Origin: Pasteurellaceae bacterium
GTDB taxonomy: Bacteria > Pseudomonadota > Gammaproteobacteria > Enterobacterales > Pasteurellaceae
Direction: 5' to 3'
Length of the DNA: 7,854 nt
Assembly (NCBI GenBank): GCA_900756875.1
Contig: CAAELW010000077.1
Coordinates: 1-7,854, forward strand
Shown: piece by piece, positions 5,411 through 7,854 of the stretch
How positions within the stretch are numbered: position 1 is the first letter of the stretch
Layout: every line of letters begins with the position of its first letter
The notes under the pieces: model-generated
The model's database searches: none
What the model was told of the DNA's origin: nothing
Seen by the model: only the letters and a program-made list of their open reading frames with translations
Program-made: the position numbers and the translations under genes

Positions 5411-7854
5411 ATGCCAACTATCGCTCCTAATCCATTAGTCCTAGTGGACGGTTCATCTTATTTATATCGTGCTTTTCATGCCTTTCCGCCACTCACCAAT
5501 TCTGCCGGTGAACCGACTGGTGCCATGTACGGTGTATTAAACATGCTCAAAAGCCTGATTTCGCAAGTGCAACCGAGCCATATTGCGGTAGTCTTTGATG
5601 CAAAGGGCAAAACTTTCCGTGATGAAATGTTTGAACAATATAAATCCCATCGTCCACCGATGCCGGACGATCTGCGCAAACAAATTCAGCCGTTACACGA
5701 TATTATCCGTGCCCTTGGCATTCCTCTTTTAGTCATTGAAGGTGTGGAGGCTGATGATGTCATTGGTACCTTAGCGGTAGCGGCTTCCAAAGCTAATCAA
5801 AAAGTCTTAATCAGCACTGGCGATAAAGACATGGCGCAGCTAGTGGATGACAACATTATGTTGATCAACACCATGAATAATACCTTATTAGATCGCGATG
5901 CGGTGATTGAAAAATACGGTATTCCACCGGAACTCATCATCGATTACTTAGCGCTAATGGGCGACAGTGCCGACAATATTCCAGGCGTGGCGGGTGTGGG
6001 TGAAAAAACCGCTCTTGGCCTCTTGCAGGGTATCGGCAGCATGGCAGAAATTTATGCCAACTTAGACAAAGTGGCTGAATTGCCAATTCGTGGGGCAAAA
6101 AAATTAGGGGATAAATTATTGGCGGAAAAAGAAATGGCCGATTTATCCTATCGTCTTGCTACCATCAAAACTGATGTGGATCTCGATATCACACCAGAAC
6201 AACTCACGCTTGGTGCAAGCAATAACGATCAACTCACTGAATATTTCGGCCGTTATGAATTTAAACGTTGGCTCAATGAAGTGATGAATGGGGCTGATTC
6301 CATCACCAATAACAGCGAACAACCGACCAAGATTAATCACTATCAAGCTACGCCTGCGCTCGCTCAAGACAATAGCGATGAAGCATTGCCGGCAATTCAA
6401 ATTGATCGCGGCTGTTATGAAACCTTGCTCACCGAAGCGGATTTAAATCGTTGGGTGGAAAAACTCAAGCAAGCCAAACTTTTTGCCCTAGATACTGAAA
6501 CCGATAATTTAGATTATATGGCTGCCAACCTAGTGGGCATTTCCTTTGCCTTAGAAAATGGTGAAGCGGCTTACTTACCGCTGCAATTAGATTATTTAGG
6601 CGCACCAAAAACTCTCAAAAAAGCAACCGCACTTTCGCTGTTAAAGCCGGTTTTCGAAAATCCAGCCATTCAAAAAGTCGGGCAAAACTTCAAGTACGAT
6701 CTCACTATTTTTGCCCGTAATGGCATTGATGTGCAAGGTGTGGCTTTCGATACCATGTTGGAGTCCTATGTGCTCAATAGCACCGGTCGTCATAATATGG
6801 ACGACCTGGCAAAACGTTATTTAGGGCATCAAACTATTAGTTTTGAAGAGATTGCAGGCAAAGGTAAAAATCAGCTGACTTTTAACCAAATTCCGTTAGA
6901 ACAAGCCGCCGAGTATGCTGCGGAAGATGCCGACGTAACGATGAAACTGCAGCGAGTGCTATGGGAAAAACTCTCTAAAGAACCTAGTCTTGAAAAACTC
7001 TTTAAAGAAATGGAATTGCCGTTGTTAGGCGTACTTTCTCGTATGGAGCGTCGTGGTGTCTTAATTGATAGCGATGCACTATTCCTACAATCCAACGAAA
7101 TTGCTAACCGTTTAAGTGAATTAGAAGAACAAGCCTATGTCTTGGCTGGGCAGCCATTTAATTTAGCTTCCACCAAACAATTACAGGAAATTTTGTTTGA
7201 TAAATTAGGTTTGCCGGTTATTCAAAAAACCCCAAAAGGTGCACCATCCACCAATGAAGAAGTGTTGGAAGAACTCGCATTTAGTCATGAATTACCGAAA
7301 GTGTTAGTAGAACATCGTGGGCTAAGCAAACTAAAATCTACCTACACTGACAAATTGCCGCAAATGGTGAATCCGCAAACGGGTCGAGTGCATACTTCCT
7401 ACCATCAAGCAGTGACAGCCACCGGTCGTCTTTCATCAAGTGATCCGAATCTGCAAAACATTCCGATTCGTAATGAAGAAGGTCGCCGTATTCGCCAGGC
7501 ATTTATTGCACGCGAAGGCTTTACCGTTGTTGCTGCCGACTATTCTCAAATCGAGCTGCGCATTATGGCGCACCTATCACAGGATCAAGGCTTAATTAAC
7601 GCCTTTACCCAAGGCAAAGATATTCACCGCTCTACCGCAGCAGAAATCTTTGGCGTGGCACTGGATGAAGTGACGTCCGAACAACGCCGCAATGCTAAGG
7701 CAATTAACTTCGGTTTAATTTATGGTATGTCTGCCTTTGGCTTATCGCGTCAACTCGGTATTGGCCGTGCCGATGCCCAAAGCTATATGGATTTGTATTT
7801 CAAACGCTATCCGGGCGTACAAACTTTTATGCACGATATTCGTGAAAAAGCCAA
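5411..7854 (+). CDS. polA: DNA polymerase I (3' end beyond the window)
   Basis: Polymerase with 5' nuclease and 3'-5' proofreading activities; removes RNA primers from Okazaki fragments and fills gaps in repair. I translated 814 complete codons with no stop; the frame runs off the right edge, lacking about 115 residues compared with E. coli (928). Order: 5' nuclease domain (about 1-290) with [11 protein letters not shown] (Asp13), [10 protein letters not shown] and [20 protein letters not shown]; a variable linker (about 295-340); proofreading domain with DTET (Asp361, Glu363), QNFKYD (Asp430) and YAAEDAD (Tyr502, Asp506), all intact so it should proofread; polymerase motif A DYSQIELR (Asp710) and O helix [10 protein letters not shown] (Lys763, Phe767, Tyr771). 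Motif C (VHDE) lies outside. Residues run about five ahead of E. coli numbering. The ATG at 5411 follows CGGA by seven bases. Confidence 0.98.
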   Translation, partial: MPTIAPNPLVLVDGSSYLYRAFHAFPPLTNSAGEPTGAMYGVLNMLKSLISQVQPSHIAVVFDAKGKTFRDEMFEQYKSHRPPMPDDLRKQIQPLHDIIRALGIPLLVIEGVEADDVIGTLAVAASKANQKVLISTGDKDMAQLVDDNIMLINTMNNTLLDRDAVIEKYGIPPELIIDYLALMGDSADNIPGVAGVGEKTALGLLQGIGSMAEIYANLDKVAELPIRGAKKLGDKLLAEKEMADLSYRLATIKTDVDLDITPEQLTLGASNNDQLTEYFGRYEFKRWLNEVMNGADSITNNSEQPTKINHYQATPALAQDNSDEALPAIQIDRGCYETLLTEADLNRWVEKLKQAKLFALDTETDNLDYMAANLVGISFALENGEAAYLPLQLDYLGAPKTLKKATALSLLKPVFENPAIQKVGQNFKYDLTIFARNGIDVQGVAFDTMLESYVLNSTGRHNMDDLAKRYLGHQTISFEEIAGKGKNQLTFNQIPLEQAAEYAAEDADVTMKLQRVLWEKLSKEPSLEKLFKEMELPLLGVLSRMERRGVLIDSDALFLQSNEIANRLSELEEQAYVLAGQPFNLASTKQLQEILFDKLGLPVIQKTPKGAPSTNEEVLEELAFSHELPKVLVEHRGLSKLKSTYTDKLPQMVNPQTGRVHTSYHQAVTATGRLSSSDPNLQNIPIRNEEGRRIRQAFIAREGFTVVAADYSQIELRIMAHLSQDQGLINAFTQGKDIHRSTAAEIFGVALDEVTSEQRRNAKAINFGLIYGMSAFGLSRQLGIGRADAQSYMDLYFKRYPGVQTFMHDIREKA
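6626..6634 (-). repeat. DNA uptake sequence inside polA
   Basis: Exact AAGTGCGGT on the minus strand, within the proofreading domain coding region. In the polA frame it falls in GCA-ACC-GCA-CTT (Ala-Thr-Ala-Leu), in a loop-like stretch before LLKPVFEN that varies between species. The downstream flank on the minus strand is T-rich (TGCTTTTTT), as in the extended consensus. Confidence 0.9.

Noticed and set aside
5476..7095. Several minus-strand frames of 67 to 85 codons opposite polA
   Set aside because: polA is continuous on the plus strand from 5411 to the window end with conserved 5' nuclease, exonuclease and polymerase motifs; these are shadows.
5411..7854. Possible broken or missing gene on the right, since no closed frame covers it
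   Set aside because: Translating by codon from 5411 gives 814 uninterrupted codons of DNA polymerase I; it only lacks a stop because the window ends.

Overview
The window is ordinary housekeeping chromosome from a gammaproteobacterium, almost certainly a member of the Pasteurellaceae that uses the Haemophilus-type DNA uptake signal. Two things point there. The proteins are close to their E. coli counterparts, with L21, L27, ObgE and IspB of matching or near-matching length. The 9-base uptake core AAGTGCGGT also occurs five times on either strand in under 8 kb, where about 0.06 would be expected in random sequence. I cannot fix the genus from the sequence alone; Haemophilus, Aggregatibacter or a relative would fit.

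Left block (1-2940, all minus strand): rplU and rpmA (ribosomal proteins L21 and L27) form a tight pair with a clear promoter at 3011-3039 and a strong terminator at 2291-2325. Next comes a ten-helix EamA/DMT-family transporter with a plausible promoter of its own, followed 27 bases later by obgE, the Obg ribosome-assembly GTPase. A hairpin terminator at the left edge closes the block. The rplU-rpmA-transporter-obgE order links large-subunit proteins to a large-subunit assembly GTPase.

Middle block (2941-4942, plus strand): ispB (polyprenyl diphosphate synthase for the quinone side chain) diverges from rplU. It is followed after one base by queH (epoxyqueuosine reductase, last step of queuosine tRNA modification). 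A long bidirectional terminator at 4904-4942 separates queH from the convergent zapA.

Right block (4945-7854): zapA (FtsZ-ring accessory protein, minus strand) and polA (DNA polymerase I, plus strand) diverge from a 160-base intergenic region. It holds a promoter for each gene and an uptake sequence between them. polA is open to the right edge and is cut at about codon 815, before polymerase motif C. Although long, it has no stop codon inside the window.

No gene-free stretch exceeds about 230 bases. I see no tRNA, rRNA, CRISPR array, insertion sequence, prophage gene, defence gene or other sign of recent transfer. I looked for a novel system and did not find one. The observations worth a second look concern where uptake sequences sit relative to terminators, hairpins and gene junctions, the ispB start and chain length, and the queH/zapA junction, which may mark a rearrangement.
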